A stretch of DNA of 64,000 nt, taken from NCBI GenBank assembly GCA_021613535.1, contig CP075495.1, positions 12,338,001 through 12,402,000 of the forward strand. Direction: 5' to 3'. A program made the position numbers and the translations under genes. This stretch comes from Adineta vaga (lineage: Eukaryota; Rotifera). This document shows positions 24,180 through 36,550 of the stretch, piece after piece (positions within the stretch are counted from its first letter, which is position 1; each line of letters begins with the position of its first letter). The notes beneath the pieces were generated by a model. The model was given only the letters and a program-made list of their open reading frames with translations. It was not told where the DNA came from and made no database searches.

Positions 24180-25052
24180 TCAATGATTAAAAAATGAAAG
24201 AAGACCTTGTTGTTTGAAATTTTCGATAATAGCTAAAGCATTGGGAACAACACTGAGGGCAACTTCAAGAAGATTTTTCATTAAATCTTGGGCTAATCGT
24301 TGAAACATTTGTGTAATTGTTTGAACACTTAAATCAATATTTTGACTATATTGACTAAGAATATGTACCCAATCACCTTGAACGGTAAGTGCATGCGCTT
24401 GTAATTCATATTTGGTTTCAGCAGCCCATTGTTTAATTTGATTTTCAATACCATTCATACGAGTATAGAAAGCTTGAATATTTTCTTCTAATTTCTTTTC
24501 ACCTTTTTGTAAAGCAATAATAGCTTCTTTTTCCATTTGAAATAATTCATTAAATAATTGATGAATATTTGATTTAAAACGAGCTGTTAATTCGGTATAT
24601 TTTGCTGAAAGAATATTTTCAGGAATGATTGAACGACGTCCAATGGTACTAACAATGTTACCGAATTTATCATCAAGAAATAATTGACCACCTGAAATCA
24701 AATGAACTTCATTTAGTATCTTTGTTTTTACAGGAAGAACATTTCTCTTACCTTCAACCATTAAATCATAAGCTGGACCAAAGACATTATCCCAAAGAAA
24801 GTTACCAGCAAATTGAACACCATGAGCAGTGCTAACTAATTGTCCATAAACATTTCCAGCACTATCAACAACATTACCAATAACGTTATTAACTTGATTT
24901 GTAGCACCATTCCATAAATTTGAAACTGTTTGACCAATTTGATTAGCTGCTGATTGAACTGTATTACCAACATTATTGATCAAACTGGTAACAGTACCGA
25001 AAAGACCATGTGCACTACCAATAAGGAGAAATACAAGTAAGAGAGAACGCAT
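24180..25052 (-). CDS. Secreted protein with C-terminal helical region, unrecognised
   Basis: Two exons, 25052-24752 and 24691-24180, give 270 aa. The start is the ATG that directly precedes a signal peptide (MRSLLLVFLLIGSAHG). Residues about 17-75 are rich in Asn, Gln, Val and Gly with small-residue repeats (VNNVIGNVVDSAGNVYG), an amphipathic pattern. Residues about 125-250 form long amphipathic helices (LFQMEKEAIIALQKGEKKL). The intron (24692-24751, 60 nt) is stop-free and in frame. An AATAAA poly(A) hexamer (24175-24180) overlaps the stop codon by one base. The helical pattern recalls lipid-binding or apolipophorin-like secreted proteins, but that is only a resemblance. Confidence 0.7.
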   Translation of the reverse strand: MRSLLLVFLLIGSAHGLFGTVTSLINNVGNTVQSAANQIGQTVSNLWNGATNQVNNVIGNVVDSAGNVYGQLVSTAHGVQFAGNFLWDNVFGPAYDLMVEGKRNVLPVKTKILNEVHLISGGQLFLDDKFGNIVSTIGRRSIIPENILSAKYTELTARFKSNIHQLFNELFQMEKEAIIALQKGEKKLEENIQAFYTRMNGIENQIKQWAAETKYELQAHALTVQGDWVHILSQYSQNIDLSVQTITQMFQRLAQDLMKNLLEVALSVVPNALAIIENFKQQGLLSFFNH

Positions 25053-25722
25053 TATTTCAAATATCAAATATGCAAAAATAAATAAGCATAGGAAAAATTG
25101 TTTTTCAACGGATATTTAATAGTTTTCAATAATAGACGTGGGTGATGAGAATGAAAAACAGATGAAAGTTTCATAATCATCCGATTTTTTCATTATCAGA
25201 TTTCAATTTTCAATAGAATATTCTGGCAATCTTAGATTGATTTCGACTATGTTTAGGGAATTTTTACAGATGATATTTTTTTTAAAATTTACTGAAAGAG
25301 ATAACAAAAGAGGTAATGATGGTGCATACGAGCAGTATCTATCTGAGGTTACATTTTAGAAAAAATGAAGAGTCTTTGGTTAAAACTTTAATAATGATAT
25401 GATAGAATAAAACATCATGATGTTTTATAGAAGTGTTTAGTTATCTGCGTAATTCTGTTAGATAGTCAATAGTGTTGATATAAATATCCTTCGATGTGAC
25501 ATATGCAGGTTTTTTTTTCTTGAACAATGATGACAAGAATTGAGTGCTTATTGATAGATGAACTACAACTAACAGTTAGTTGTCACCTAAACTCTTGTAT
25601 CGTATAATGTATATATGGAATCAATCTATTTCTTCAATTACATAATCAAATCCCAAGGATTTCTTCGTTTTCTTTCTGTTCAATAAAAGAAAGAAGTGGA
25701 CAACGTCATTTCGCTGAGATAA
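25053..25722. promoter_or_regulatory. Divergent intergenic region
   Basis: 670 bp between the starts of the secreted-protein gene (-) and the ENPP-like gene (+). It presumably holds both promoters. No specific element identified. Confidence 0.3.
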
Positions 25723-27276
25723 ATGGCTTTTGTAAAGTATCTTTTATATATTTATCTCCTTTATGGAACAATTTCATTAACATTAACAATAAAACGTCGT
25801 CCATTAGTATTTGTATTATGTTTAAAAGGTTTTCGTTGGGATTTACCTTATTCATATTCTCATTTACCACATTTTCGTCGTTTATCAACAACAGGTTCAC
25901 GAGCATTATGGGTGGATGCAGAATTTGGTGGAAGTCAAACAAATATTCTTAGTCTTATGTCAGGTCTTCATGTTGAACATCATGCACGACAAGATTTTAT
26001 TGAAACAATTCCTGTTATTAATGAACATGTCGGTGGTCATACACGTTTACTTCATTGGCCATGGTTTGATCGAGAAAAAAACTATTCAATCTATGAACAT
26101 TTACGTTCTGGACGTAAAGGTCAACCAGAAATCGTTGAACCTTATTTAAATCATGGTCGAATGCCATTACAACGTTTAACAAAACATCTTACAACAATGT
26201 TAAATAGTTTAACGAATGAAAATGATCGAACAAATCTCATAATGAGTTTCATTGATGAACCATTTACGACCTTAAAACATCATGGAATTAATTCAAATAG
26301 TATTCGTCGAACAATGTTAAATATCGATCGATTAATTGGACGTATATTATCAATAACAACAAAAAATCAAATTAATTTCCTTATTCTTGGTGATCATGGA
26401 ATTGAACCAATAGATTGTCGTCAACCAATTTATTTATATAATATCTTTACTCAAGAACAATTAAATTACTATGCTGATCGACATAGTGGAACAAGTTTTA
26501 GTTTTGTAATTTATCCTAAATCAAGTTAGATAAAACATTTCTTTTTTCTTTCATATTTATCACTTTTTTTTTTCTTCTCTTCTTCAAATTAAGATTATGC
26601 ACAACGAATCTTATTAAATCAATTTCAAAGTTTACCAAATGAACAAATTGAAATTTATCTAAATGATCAAAATCATTTACCATTAAAACTTCGTCTACCA
26701 ATATTAAATGATAAACCAACACCAATTCTTCTATTTGTTAAAGAAAAATTCTATTTTTCTTATAATACCGATCAACAATCACCGTATTGTCCAAATGCAA
26801 AGAATCCAAATTGTCAACAATCAAGTAAAATTAATATTTAGCAAAATTTTTTTCAACCTTTTTTTTCTTTTCCATCTGTTTTAGTCTTAGCAGATCATAG
26901 TGATGATCCTCGTCATTTATCCATGCGTACTGCTCTATTTGCACATGGACCCTTTTTCAAAAAGGGACACATTAATGAACCAGTATTAGCAACAGATGTA
27001 TATGTCTTATTAAGACAAATGCTTTGTCTTTCACCAATAGCTCCATCACGGGATGGTCTATTTGCAATACATCGAATGCTTGATTTAACATCACTTTCAA
27101 ATACATGTGCTCATTTATATTTATCAAGTATGAATATGCTTCATACAGTTGCAGTAAAACCAATTCAACATTATGATTTACTCGAAGATGAGTTTAAATT
27201 AGTTAACATAAATATAACAGAAGGATCACCTAAACAACAGAGTAATTATGTACAATTGCATGTTACTATTGATTGA
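25723..27276 (+). CDS. ENPP-family ectonucleotide pyrophosphatase/phosphodiesterase-like protein, probable pseudoenzyme
   Basis: Exons 25723-26524, 26594-26824 and 26885-27276 give 474 aa, including a signal peptide (about residues 1-22). The alkaline-phosphatase-like fold is evident from VFVLCLKGFRWD, SLMSGLHVEHH, LILGDHGIEPID, DHSDDPRHLSMR and LFAHGPFFKKG. ENPP enzymes use two zinc ions to cleave phosphodiester bonds at the cell surface. Here the first metal aspartate (DGFR in active enzymes) is Lys (LKGFR). The D-x-x-G-H metal motif reads FTTLKHHG, so an Asp and a His are lost. The SDHG-type motif (GDHG) and a Ser at the nucleophile region remain. A catalytic role is therefore doubtful. 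A poly(A) signal is at 27386-27391. Confidence 0.85.
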
Positions 27277-29261
27277 ATGAGTTTTTCTCTCTTGTAAATA
27301 CTGTTTGTTGTTTTCTTTCTCTCGATATATTTATTACTAATTAACTATATATATATATGATCATCCTAGTCAATGCATATAATTCAATAAAGAATGCTCT
27401 TATTCTATGACAAATATCGTTTATGAATATACAAAAATGAATTAGATAATTGTTTTTAGTAGTTTATTAAGAAATAATTTCTATGTAAATATTATTTCTC
27501 TTTGAAAGAACAAATTTGAAGTATGCTATTCACTTAATATGGTTTTTATTGTTTGCGATATATTTATCAACGTTTAAGTCTTGCATTTTAATCATCAACA
27601 ATGTCGACGAAAGCATTGATTAAGTTCTTTGATTTCATAAATTTATCTTGATATACTAGACGATAGATATTTCTTGATTAAGATGCGAACGCACTTGTTG
27701 AATTCTAGAGCAAAAGAAATATCTTGGGATAATATTCTCATTATTAACGAATTGATGATAAGACTAGTTTAATCGATTGTCGAGTAGCAGTGGCTTTACT
27801 AATCTTATCACTATCGTAACTTATCGAGGAAAAAAAAACTTGTTAGAAATACATAGGTTTTATATAGTATTATTTTGCGCAATTAGTTTTCATTATATCA
27901 TTAAAGAAAGGCAGAATGACATTAAGAAAGAAGATGAACCATAAATTATCTTTCATCCTTTTCGTTTCACTTATTTTCTGAATAATTGTTATGCATTGCA
28001 TATAGTAAACAAACAAAGATGAAATTCTACTCCATGTTAATCGAATCGATTTAAATCTCGGTCATATCTAGTATCATATAATTAGAATGCTTTTATTATT
28101 AATGAAGTTAATTACTCATTTGAAAATATTACCATTGAGTATTGCAGCTAAAAATAAATTCGTTTGACAAATGAAAATGTTCACAATCAACATCAATTAT
28201 TTCTAGTTTTTCATCAAGAAAAAAACATGAATTGAAAATAACATAGTCATATAATCATATCATGAGTACGTCTGAACACTTGTATATTTATAAAAAATTA
28301 TACCTTAATTATAAATGTTTTCGAATAATAATTGAACTAATCTATACATTTTGATCGGAAAATATTTGTCAATCACTATTGTACTCGATGTCACTCGACA
28401 ATAAAGACAAGAAAATATTCGATAACTATAAATTGTATTAATTTATTACAGATACAAAATTCTTTTCTTATGTGTTGTTTTTAGAAGAATAAAAATCGTA
28501 TTTATCAATAGATTTAATGACTAAATGCGTATATGGAATACATTATTTTAATTAAATCTAAAGAGAGATATAGTCAGACAAATATTTTCATTCGATCCGA
28601 TTGACAATTGTACTATAACATGATAAAATATTTCATTGTGATAATAAATAAAATGAGAAATTCAACACAAGTATTCATATTTTTTTAGTTTTTCTTTTTT
28701 AATTACGCAAAAAAACTGACAAGAATGTATATGAACGGAATAGACTAATATGAAGAAGTAGTAATAGAATGGGTTGATGCGTGCGAACAAGAATAAAATA
28801 AGGTTTAAAAAACATGATCAATTGAAGGTCGAAGGCTGATATTATGCATCTATTAGCCATTCGTGAATGAAAGGGTAACATATCTATACAATGTCTCATA
28901 ACAATAAATAAAAAGAAAGATGGTAATGAAGTGAAAAGAATCTTTTTTGTTGTTTTATATAGAGAAGAATGTTTCGATGTTAATTGAAAAAAAAATGAAA
29001 TGAAATGAAAATACACATATGGAATGAATGAAAGGCACACACACGAAAGAATACGATAAGTAATATGTTCAGAAGTATTTATATATATATATATATATAT
29101 AAACGTATTCGTATTTGGGTACTACTACTGTTCGAATGGACGAGGTGTGCACAAGCATAAGTGAGTTGTAATCCACATGACAACAAAGACGAAACAAAAA
29201 TAAAAAGAGAAGAAAAAAGAACGAGTTATTTTTATGTACGATTTGTTTTTTCTTTCATGTT
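27277..29261. other. Intergenic region
   Basis: About 2 kb of AT-rich sequence between the ENPP-like gene and the PACSIN 3' end (convergent). It contains a (TA)n run at 29080-29101. Open frames here are low complexity. No gene seen. Confidence 0.5.
29080..29101. repeat. (TA)n microsatellite
   Basis: Perfect alternating TA run of about 11 units. Similar shorter runs occur near 34850, 39161 and 58589. Confidence 0.9.
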
Positions 29262-32200
29262 CTACAGAGTTTCGACATATGTAGCCGGATAGAGACCTAC
29301 TCGACTACCAACTCGACCTTTACACCAACCTTGATCATCTTCATCTTCGATTTTAGCAAAAATATCGCCTGAAAATAAGTATACATATTGAATAAAATTT
29401 CTTTCTCAACTATGAAAATTGTACCTTGCTTGAATGATAATTCATCTTGTTCTTGTGCGTCATAATCATATAAAGCTCGAACATGTACAACACCACTATT
29501 ATCAAATGATGAAATACCTGGTGATGTTGGTGATTGATGTGGATAAGATGATGGTGATGAATCAATATTATTTACATCATCATCATCATAGAATGGATTA
29601 GCCGGTGGTGGATATGATGATTGAGTTTGATATGAAGGTAATGATGAATGTCCACTATTATTTGTTGCTGCTGAATAACTAAAATGAAAAGAAGGAAAAC
29701 TTGCATGTCTACATTTATGTTTGGGTTTTTAAGAAAAAGAAAATGATTAATTAAATCAACACATGCACATCAATACAACAGTTGTGATCACGAAATAAAT
29801 TAGTTTTCAGATTGCAATAGAAAGAATAGAAGCTTAGCTTGAATGGATGGATAAGCATATTTCCATTACTATTTAATAAGACATGAATTGTATTGATTAG
29901 ACATCAATTAGATTAAGAAAATAGAAATATATCATTGTTTATATTTGGTGACATGTGAAAAAAAAGAACGAAAAAGGAGACAAAACAAAGCGAAGTTCCT
30001 GCTTCAACAGTCTTATTCATTCTTCTCAATCGATTTCTTTTCATAAGATATGTCATTAGTCTTCTCTTTTAATCTTTATGATTATTATCACATTCATTAA
30101 AAAAGGATTTCTGCTTATCAAATATAAAATGGGATCAATCGCGATGAAAGGTTTCTCAGTGCAAATGATGAATAAACATTGCTAGACGTATAGAGACAAT
30201 ACATATTGACCAACAAGACAATAGTACGAATATAAGATATAAATAGAAAAACCCACTCATTCGCCCAAGAACTAGCTGCCCAACCGGGTGATGCATCAGC
30301 GGGGGCTGAAGTTGGTTGATGATAGCCCATGTAGGGTGAAGCTGGCGTTGAATCAGTCTCTTCATTGAATGCAGCATTACTGATAGATAGGAAGGCAAAG
30401 AAAAATCAGATATAAATCGAGAGAGAAAAGTTGTAAAACAATTCTCAACAGACATATCTATCGATGGTTTTCTAATCAATATTAAATCAAATATATCTTA
30501 CTTAGTTGATAACCGATTATCTACAGGTGTTAGATTTGATGGGCCATTATTATTATTATTATTATTGGATCGAATAGCTGTTACAACAACAGGATTTTCT
30601 TTTTCAAGTTCGCCTTTAGTACGACGAGAAAGTGTACGTTGTGCTTCTGTATATTCCTAAAACAAAATACAAATATATCAGTTATGTACACCTATATACA
30701 TGTTTCAATATATAAAGAATATAAAACATTCTATGTATATGATTGTTGTTGTCGTTGTTGTTGTAAACGTCAAGATTAGTTAGCAAAAAATGAAAACCAA
30801 AAGAGAAAAAGTAGTAAACTATAAGTAACATAAGAGAAAGATAGAATTAAACTACATGTCAGTAAATGTGCAGCAAAAATATACAAAGAAACCAATATAG
30901 ATGTTTTTTTTAGAACTAAAAGTAGAAGCCTAATTATATAGATATGATAAACTACTTCACGCTTGATAAGATCCCGGCGAACGCGTGTAACGACAGCAGC
31001 AGTTCGTCGCATTGATCGACGAAGTGTAGCATAAGAATCCACGACCAATAATCGTGTATCATATGCAACTGCAGCACTTGTTTGACTAACAAAATGTGCT
31101 AATTGTCGACGATGATATGCATCATAACCCAAAGATAAATCGTTAGCACAATAAGAAAAATGATTTTGTTGTTGATGATGATCTAGATCTGTTGGTTCCT
31201 AAGGAGTGGGAAGGGTAATCAATTTAACATAGAAGCAAGATTGAATTTATTCTTTGTTTTTTTCTTGATATATCAAAGAGTAGAACAAAAAGAAGAAGCC
31301 AAGAAGAATTATCGATATGATTGACAAAATGATTAATTTATAGAAGAAAAAAAAGACTCATAATAATAACTACCTCGAATGATGGCCAATTCATTTTCAT
31401 TCCGGCACCATACGTATCCGACCACCAACAAAGATCTCTGTCTGCATCACAATTTTTAATTGTCTGAGAGAATTGTTGAAAATTTGATGACCTAAATATT
31501 GCCCAGAATTTCACAAATTGTTTATCGATTATATTCAATTTACTGTAAACGATGGCTTAGATCAAGACATTTTTCTGTCGCACCAAAAAATTCGCGAAAT
31601 TTTACAAGACGATCTTTCTCAAAAGTTTGGCACCGGATAAAAACCTAATTTAAAAATTATTTAATTAAAATAAATCAAATTAATTCTCATACTTCATTCA
31701 TATCATCCATATATTTCGGATTGGCTCGATGAATTTCTTGTAAAGCTTCGGCATATTTACCTTTAGCTGCTTCTTTTTCTTTACGGCATCGTTCAACTTT
31801 TTCTGAGAATTTAGCACGCTAAGAACACAAAAAGAAATTTGATATGAAAAACAATACTAGTTAGAAATCTACTTGATCTTGTGGAACAGATCCATCAAGT
31901 CGAGAATTGTTTTCTTGTGATTCAGCCATTTTAAGATTTTTTGTTGCAGTATGATAGTCACGTTTATATTTATCTACTTTGACATATAATTTCGCCCATG
32001 GTTTTTGTGCCTAGAAAGAAAATATCATTTCAATAGATTTAATTTGAATACAAAAAAAAACAGAAATATGTTACGCGTTTAAATTCTTCATCGAGATCTT
32101 TTGTAGGTTTGATATGCATCATTGATTTGACATATTTTGTTTTTTGCCATGCTTTTATTGCTGGAATAATATCATTTTGTAATTCATCATTAACTGTTTG

Positions 32201-32643
32201 ATGAACTTCAGCTGATGCATCAGCTTCGCCCATAATTGCTTTCCAAGCTGATGCCATTGAACCAAATTCAGATGCTAAGAAACAAAAAAAACGACCATAA
32301 ACGAAATTAATTAAGCATGGAAAAACGAAGAAAAGAATATTTTCTACGTACATTTTGCAACATAATCCGACCATTTTTTTGACCAACTTTTCAACATTTT
32401 CGAAAATGTCTTTTCAAGTTCAGCACGTTCATTAATCATACTTATAAGATCAGTGGTTAATTTATTACCATCATCACATCGTTTCACTGCTCGATTATAT
32501 TTACCAATCTATTTCAAATGAACAATCAATGTGAAAAGTATGAAAATAAAACAATTGAAAATACATACTTCCCAAAAAGAATCAGTTTGTGGTAAATAAA
32601 GATCATTGTCGGCATTGGATTTATCACCACCACCTGTATCCAT
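29262..32643 (-). CDS. PACSIN/syndapin (F-BAR + NPF + SH3)
   Basis: Twelve exons: 32643-32569, 32508-32352, 32274-32075, 32010-31873, 31818-31693, 31644-31544, 31491-31374, 31198-30956, 30656-30502, 30379-30257, 29678-29425 and 29368-29262. They total 1797 nt (598 aa). The F-BAR part has [41 protein letters not shown] and CLDLSHRL, ending at [10 protein letters not shown]. An NPF motif ([10 protein letters not shown]) would bind EH-domain proteins. The C-terminal SH3 has [19 protein letters not shown] and [19 protein letters not shown]. Syndapins bend membranes and recruit dynamin and N-WASP. Exon 8 (81 codons, phase 0-0) lies exactly between FE and [12 protein letters not shown], which are adjacent in vertebrate PACSINs. 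It is an added or alternatively spliced segment. Confidence 0.93.
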
Positions 32644-35069
32644 AATGTAGAAGAATGCGAATAAAACAATCTAAAATCAAATAGTTTATATGAATTCACA
32701 GACTAAAAGATTTTTAACGATCAAATATCGAGATTTGTGATTTGCTAAATAATCTCGCAAAGAAGAAAAAGAAAAATCATCATTTAATCCATGATAAATG
32801 TTGATGTATGGAACATCACTCTCTCAATAACAACATCAGCACACATAAATATTTTATTTCTCATCGTGTCCTGCAATCGAAAAAAAGATGAAGGAAAAAG
32901 AAGAATAGTGATAAGACATAGCCACTACCACCATCCGCATCATCATCATCATCATCACCACCACGAACACTACATATGCCGTTCATTCAATCACGGAGAA
33001 CGAACGGACGTAGTAACGATGTCTTTACTCTTATTTTTGTCGAAGAACGAGAAAAAATAATAGTGCAAGGAGGACTTTTGTTATGCTGACAAAAAAGAAA
33101 GAAAAGATACAAAAAGAAAAAATACGGAAGAGAACTTCTCTATTTTTTTCTTAAGTCACGTTACGTTTCTTCTTCTTTCTCTCCTCGTCTTTCTCACAGA
33201 ACCCGGCGACTTCATTCAAGTCAACTGAACCGTATTGCTTATTTTGTATCTCTCCTCTTCTCTTGCTCTTGTTTTCGATCAAGTTTCTCTTACCCCAACT
33301 TCTCTCTTTTTTCTGTTCTTTATCATCAATCCGGTTCTATATTTTCGGGAAGAAAACGAGGAGGAAAAACAGCAGAAGAAAATGATGATGATGATGATGA
33401 ATACTTTCAATTTATTTCCCGCTCTATGGTTGGATAGAGCAGATTATAGGCAAAGGATGACAACAACAACAATAACCATGCTTGCTGAACTCTCGATAGT
33501 TAAATAAAAATAGACGTGAATGAACAGATGAATATGAGAAAGAGAAAAAAAACAAGCTATGAAGATGAATATGAATTAAATGACGAATAGATTTAAATCA
33601 TGGGATGTACTACATCGACCTATCGATCCTAGACATCAATTGTATTATGTATATACTTATGACCTGACTCGACAGATAAAATATAACATTCGAAATAGAT
33701 GGTTACATTAAATGACTCGTCAGTTTTCTCTTCTTTTATGAGATTTTTCTTCTTTTTTCATATTTCTTTTCTTCGTTTCTTTTTTTCTTCTTGTTTTTAA
33801 CATCGCCTAAACAACATAATATAGGTCTTTTTTTATTTTCCTAAACGGACTATTGTCTGTACTATTTATATTCTGCTTCCGTTTTACATGTGAAATCGGA
33901 GAAGAAAAGAACGACAAAAGACAAATGTGATAGTTAATCAAAGCGAAAGAAAAAGTAATAATCCTGATCAATAAATCGAATGAAGCAATATCTAGGCAAT
34001 GTTATTGTTGTTTTTATTCGTCTTCTTCTGCTCAATCGGCTCAGGTCAATCAATACATCATCTACAACTAACTATACCGTCGCCGCCGTCGTCGTTTCGA
34101 CAAAAATATTATGTTGAAACTAAGATTCGTACATACAAAGAGAGAGAGAGAGAATGAGTTGAAGTATGTCAACGAATAAGTGCTTGTAGTTCATCTCTAT
34201 TGTTATTGTAAGAGAAAAAGAGAGACAGAAGAGAACGAATCACATCTTATGTTTTGGTATGTAAGGTATGGTATGAGTATATATATATAACGTTCAACGT
34301 TTACGAGAAAAGCAAGTGATCTTGAGCATGGTATAAATATACAATGAAATGAATGTTGACCTTCTCCTCCTTTCCGCTCCCTCCCTCCCTCTCTCTCTTT
34401 CTTCTATGTTGATGAAAATACTACTCAATCTTTTATGCACATGCACGAACAAATGAGAACTTCATATGTTAAAAACACAAGGGATTTCGAAAGGAGTATA
34501 GCATGCAATTCATTAACTTATTCTAGTGTTTCTTATTATTTATCTCAAATTGAAAAAAACAAAAAAATATATATACCTTAGAGAAGGAAAAGAAGGTGAA
34601 TTGAAGTAGTTTTCAAAGGATGATAAAAAAAAACAAGGATTACTCGAACGAGTACACAATCATATTCTGATAGACAAAAGACTAGAGAAATTTTCTCTAT
34701 ACTAACGAAGAAATAGAAAACACAACACATGATAATGAAATAACATATATTCACTTTCAAAACTATTGATTTAGAGTACCATGTCATTAATTAAATATCT
34801 CGGTACATTCAAACCAAAACATATCATTTATATTTCGAATAGTTATTGCATATATATATATATATAAACATATACTTATTAAACAGATGTCGCTAATTAA
34901 ACCATTTAATATATCTATACTAGCTGGTTTGGGAAATCGACAAATCGAAATGAATGTTGGCTTTCCTTCCTATATTACAAAACACAACTCATCTGTGTTT
35001 ATTCAATTGATGTCTGACATTTTTTTTTGTGATAGATTTATTGTCTAAAAAGAAATCTTCTTGTAGATA
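32644..35069. other. Divergent intergenic region between PACSIN and MPC1
   Basis: 2.4 kb with many simple-sequence tracts: (CAT)n at 32938-32957, (ATG)n at about 33381-33399, (AG)n near 34142 and (TA)n near 34850. It presumably contains the PACSIN promoter and 5'UTR. No coding gene is supported. Confidence 0.45.
32938..32957. repeat. (CAT)n trinucleotide repeat
   Basis: About 6-7 CAT units followed by CAC units. It generates a poly-His open frame that is not convincing as coding. Confidence 0.85.
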
Positions 35070-35770
35070 ATGGCATCATTAGTAAGTCGTGGTTTAGCTC
35101 AATTAAAAAGCAAGGAAATGCGTGATTATTTAATGAGGTAAATAATATCAACATCTGTCAATAAAAAATCTCATCTTTCTTTGTTTTTTAACTTTTAGTA
35201 CGGTAAGCAAAAAAATTATTTTGAGGAAAAAATAGTTGATTTATTATTCTTTTTTTGTCAATATGATTAGCATTTTTGGGGACCAGGTAACGATGATTGT
35301 TATAATTATGAAAGAATTATAAATATTGGATTTATTTGTAGTTGCCAATTGGGGTTTGCCATTAGCAGCTATAGCTGATTTAAAAAAAGATCCGGAAATT
35401 ATCAGTCCAAAAATGACTGTTGGTAAGTAAATAAGACAATAGTTTGTTGATTTTTTTTATATTCTACAATTTTAAATTATTAGCTCTATGTTTCTATTCA
35501 ATGCTATTTATGCGTTTTGCTCTTCAAGTTAAACCAAAAAATCGACTTTTATTTGCTTGCCATTTTGCTAATGAATGTGCACAATTAATGCAATTAGCAA
35601 GATTTATTAATTACAAGTAAACAAATCTTATTTTAATTTTTATATATATTATATTCTTTATTTTGAAAAGATATGGTACACCACAACCAATGAAACAATA
35701 TCAAGTTCCATCGGTTAATGATAAATCATTAACGAATAAATCCACCGTTGCATCCGCTCGTTCAGCATAA
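35070..35770 (+). CDS. MPC1: Mitochondrial pyruvate carrier 1 (MPC1)
   Basis: Six exons: 35070-35137, 35199-35202, 35271-35286, 35342-35422, 35484-35616 and 35671-35770, total 402 nt (133 aa; animal MPC1 is about 110-130). The protein carries the family core [43 protein letters not shown] and [17 protein letters not shown]1 pairs with MPC2 in the inner mitochondrial membrane to import pyruvate. The conserved stretch LMSTHFWGPVANWG fixes the splicing. Exon 2 is only 4 nt (TACG) and exon 3 only 16 nt, each flanked by good GT and AG signals. The ATG lies 3 nt after an AG acceptor (TTCTTGTAG). A poly(A) signal is at 35919-35924. Confidence 0.95.
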
Positions 35771-36364
35771 TATCATAGAAACTATTTGTCCATTTTTTTC
35801 AAAAAGTGCTTCTATTGGCTCCTAATTTCATAGTATCGATATTTGATTCCTTACCTATTTTGTTCTGTCATTTATAACAGTAGTCACATCTTGTGCAGTG
35901 ATAATTTCAACACGAATCAATAAAGAAAAAAACAACAACAACGAAAAGTTGCATTTTTTTGAATCAACGTCATTGTCATATCGTCTCAAATGTAATGAAA
36001 TTCAAATAAGCATTTTTAGTATGGTATACAAACACTGTCAACAAATATATTATGAATTCTTATTTTTAATAATTGTTATATGTAAATAGTTCAAAAATTC
36101 TATCGATGAACTAATGAACTGTTCTCCCATTCTTAAGTAACAATTGTAATACTTGATAAAAGATAAACGTCTCTCACGATTGCTTATAACAATAAGTTGA
36201 ACGATAACAATGCTTGAAAAACATAATCATATCATCAGAACATAACATAACATAAAAGAATTGATAGTAACTAAATAAATTATTCTTTCGTCATCATTAT
36301 ATTTCATTCAAAAGAAAATGGATTACATAGAAAACTCAAAAGTTTACCAAAAGCTAGAATTCTA
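35771..36364. other. MPC1 3' flank
   Basis: AT-rich 3' flank with the MPC1 poly(A) signal. An open frame at 35898 has no family signature. No gene supported. Confidence 0.5.
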
Positions 36365-36550
36365 AATATCTGCATGTTGAAGGTAAACAATATTGATGGC
36401 AATAATTTCCTTGTGATGTGCATGTATTGGCAGTCCACACCTCATGTAACTTGTTCGTAGAATGTCGATAAGAATTAATAATGTTTAAATTGTATGAAAG
36501 TTTACTTGTCACAAGAAGTCTTTCACCATTGTTAAGATATTATCATTGTG
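36365..36550 (-). pseudogene. Possible cysteine-rich gene remnant or terminal exon
   Basis: On the minus strand about 60 codons are open without an ATG. They run from YLNNGERLLVTSKLSYNL to a stop after STCRYLEF and include the Cys-spaced stretch TCTSQGNYCHQYCLPSTC. Such spacing suggests an extracellular disulfide-rich domain. Further upstream on the same strand, short segments such as KQVTCDGHG look coding but are broken by stops. This fits the 3' end of a decayed or partly missed gene. No family is assigned. Confidence 0.25.

Noticed and set aside
32791-33060. Open frame with a poly-His run
   Set aside because: Produced by the CAT/CAC repeat upstream of PACSIN; no conserved feature.
33235-33507. 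Open frame with Met and Gln/Lys runs
   Set aside because: Driven by an ATG trinucleotide repeat and purine tract.
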